Source of the DNA: Chromera velia
Taxonomy: Eukaryota; Sar; Chromeraceae
Direction: 5' to 3'
DNA length: 64,000 nucleotides
NCBI GenBank assembly: GCA_018398765.1
Contig: JAHBMJ010005826.1
Span: 1 to 64,000 of the forward strand
Below, one piece after another: positions 62,644 to 64,000 of this stretch. Positions within the stretch are counted from its first letter, which is position 1. Each line of letters begins with the position of its first letter. Both the position numbers and the translations under genes were made by a program. The notes beneath the pieces are model-generated. The model was not told where the DNA came from, did no database searches, and worked only from the letters and a program-made list of their open reading frames with translations.

Positions 62644-64000
62644 TTGAGAAAATGAGGGGCAGATTAATGGGGGAGGTCTCTTTGAAGTTGTTCTCTGCCG
62701 TCAAAGGGTAGCCTTTGCTAAGGAGATAAACTTTTAGAAAGTTTTTGCCCTGCCTCTCCCCTCTTTTCGTTGTTCTCCAAGTTCTACTCTACCGCCGCTT
62801 AAGAAATAAGCCGCAGTAAAAGTGATCAATGAGCAGTGTTCCTAGATTTAGAACAGATGGGACGAACCGGAACCTTTTGACAGACTAGGCTAGATCCGCC
62901 CCTCATACACGGGGACGCGGCATGCATAACAAAAACCTCAATCACGGTTGAACACTATAAACCATGCCAGCCAGTCTACCCAACACATGTACCACACCTA
63001 TTGTACTACAGTCGTCTAGGATAGACTCAGATTGTCTACGTTCTATGAAGTACTATGCAGCCTTCGATTTATTTGAAAAACATAAAATATGAGAGTTATT
63101 TTTTTTTTTTTAAGAGTATACATATATAGTCTAGTATATTTATAACATACAGATCTATTCAGCAGTCATAGTACAATTCTAGGATCATTCCCTCTGAAAC
63201 TTTCTTTTCAAATACAATGAGCCCTCTTGTATATATGCAGAAGCAGGTGATTGATTTGTTTAGTGTGATCTGTTCGTGATCAACACAGGCTAAACCTGCG
63301 TGAATAGGCCACTACTAGGTAGGCCAGGGAGATCTGATTTATAGTCTGATACGTCTAGACATGTAAAAAAGTAGTGAATATTTGAATTTTGAGAATAAAA
63401 AGACATTTTTCATAAAAACCGCACGTCGCACATTCGGCATTAACAATTGGGGCGGAAAACTTATTTTCTGAATATTAATCCTAATCCTACCCCTATATGT
63501 ATGAGACAGTCCGGTCTTATCCAATTTTTTCTCCAACTAGTTCATTTTAAATTTCAATTGAATTAGCTTTACACAGTTAGCAAGTTATATTTAGTTAAAA
63601 GGATGTCTAACCCCAGCTAATACTCTATGATTAATAAAAACAATGTGTCAAATTAGAGCCTAGACTAGAGCGATGAAGAGCATCACTAGCAAGGCGTTAC
63701 AAAGCATATGTACAAGTCACTCATATGATGTAAAGTAGCACAGCTTAGTAGCGCTCTCACGCTGCTTTTTGAAGAGCCCGTTTCCATATGGCGAGTACTT
63801 CTAAAATCCTCTGACTCTTTTTTTTTGCATTCCTAGCAAAAGTTGTGACCGCTCAGATACACTGATTCACATATCAAACATATCGATCTCGTCTGGATTA
63901 TTTGATTTGCGCCATCCCGAATCTCCCATGGGTACATCCCCATTTGCATCCACTACAAACGTGATAGCAAGCCCCACCCCTCGTTGCGCTGGACCAACGG
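62644..64000. other. AT-rich region at the window end
   Basis: Mostly AT-rich from about 62800 onwards, with TATA-like runs near 63117-63150. I see no gene, RNA or repeat that I can support. It could hold a 3' end or another AT-rich island. Confidence 0.5.

Noticed and set aside
62240-62704. 154-codon minus-strand open frame and its + strand mirror
   Set aside because: They cross the perfect inverted repeat and repeat the same peptide forward and backward. No splice or start context supports them.

Overview
The window looks like nuclear DNA of an intron-rich, microsatellite-rich protist. I favour an alveolate alga of the chromerid type, but this rests on style only: many short exons, TGCAG acceptors, frequent GTCAGT donors, low-complexity inserts in conserved proteins, and (TG)n/(CT)n-filled introns. 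There is no bacterial gene organisation, and I saw no rRNA gene or CRISPR array. Three N runs (17607; 53585-53587; 57889) mark a draft assembly.

Layout: (1) + strand, before 1 to 11589: the 3' part of a large, many-exon helical-rich protein that I do not recognise. (2) 11640-13190: an AT-rich island. (3) - strand, 24054 to 13201: a very large protein with a propeller-like N-terminus and a long low-complexity region, interrupted by a 646-bp exact assembly duplication around the N at 17607. (4) 24055-24703: a divergent promoter region with repeated CCGGAAA motifs. (5) + strand, 24704-28052: a three-exon, 757-residue ankyrin-like protein with an acidic tail. (6) 28053-28830: an AT-rich island. 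(7) - strand, 35281 to 29226: an ankyrin / coiled-coil / protein kinase / RING-IBR-like fusion in which single ankyrin repeats sit on single exons. (8) + strand, 36118-38447: TRM112 in five exons. (9) 38909-39023: a degenerate tRNA-like element beside an AT-rich island. (10) + strand, 39517-44410: a RAD51-family paralogue, most like RAD51B. (11) An AT-rich island to about 45200. (12) + strand, 45531-51691 (gene A) and - strand, 61851 to 56092 (gene B): a tail-to-tail pair of paralogues of an unrecognised secreted protein family. They share exon sizes, a GC-AG intron and an identical C-terminal motif. (13) Between them lies a broken non-LTR reverse transcriptase and its 3' tail. (14) 62386-62643: a perfect 101-bp inverted repeat, followed by AT-rich DNA to the window end.

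The recognised genes cover translation and methylation (TRM112, the activator of several methyltransferases), recombination (RAD51 paralogue), and probably ubiquitin/kinase signalling (the fusion protein). The best candidate for something undescribed is the secreted A/B family, with its patchy near-identity between copies that extends into introns. Exon coordinates were worked out by hand from splice sites and reading phase. They are firm for TRM112, the RAD51 paralogue, the ankyrin/kinase gene, the 757-residue gene and most of A/B. They are approximate for the first gene and for the 3' part of the 24054-13201 gene.
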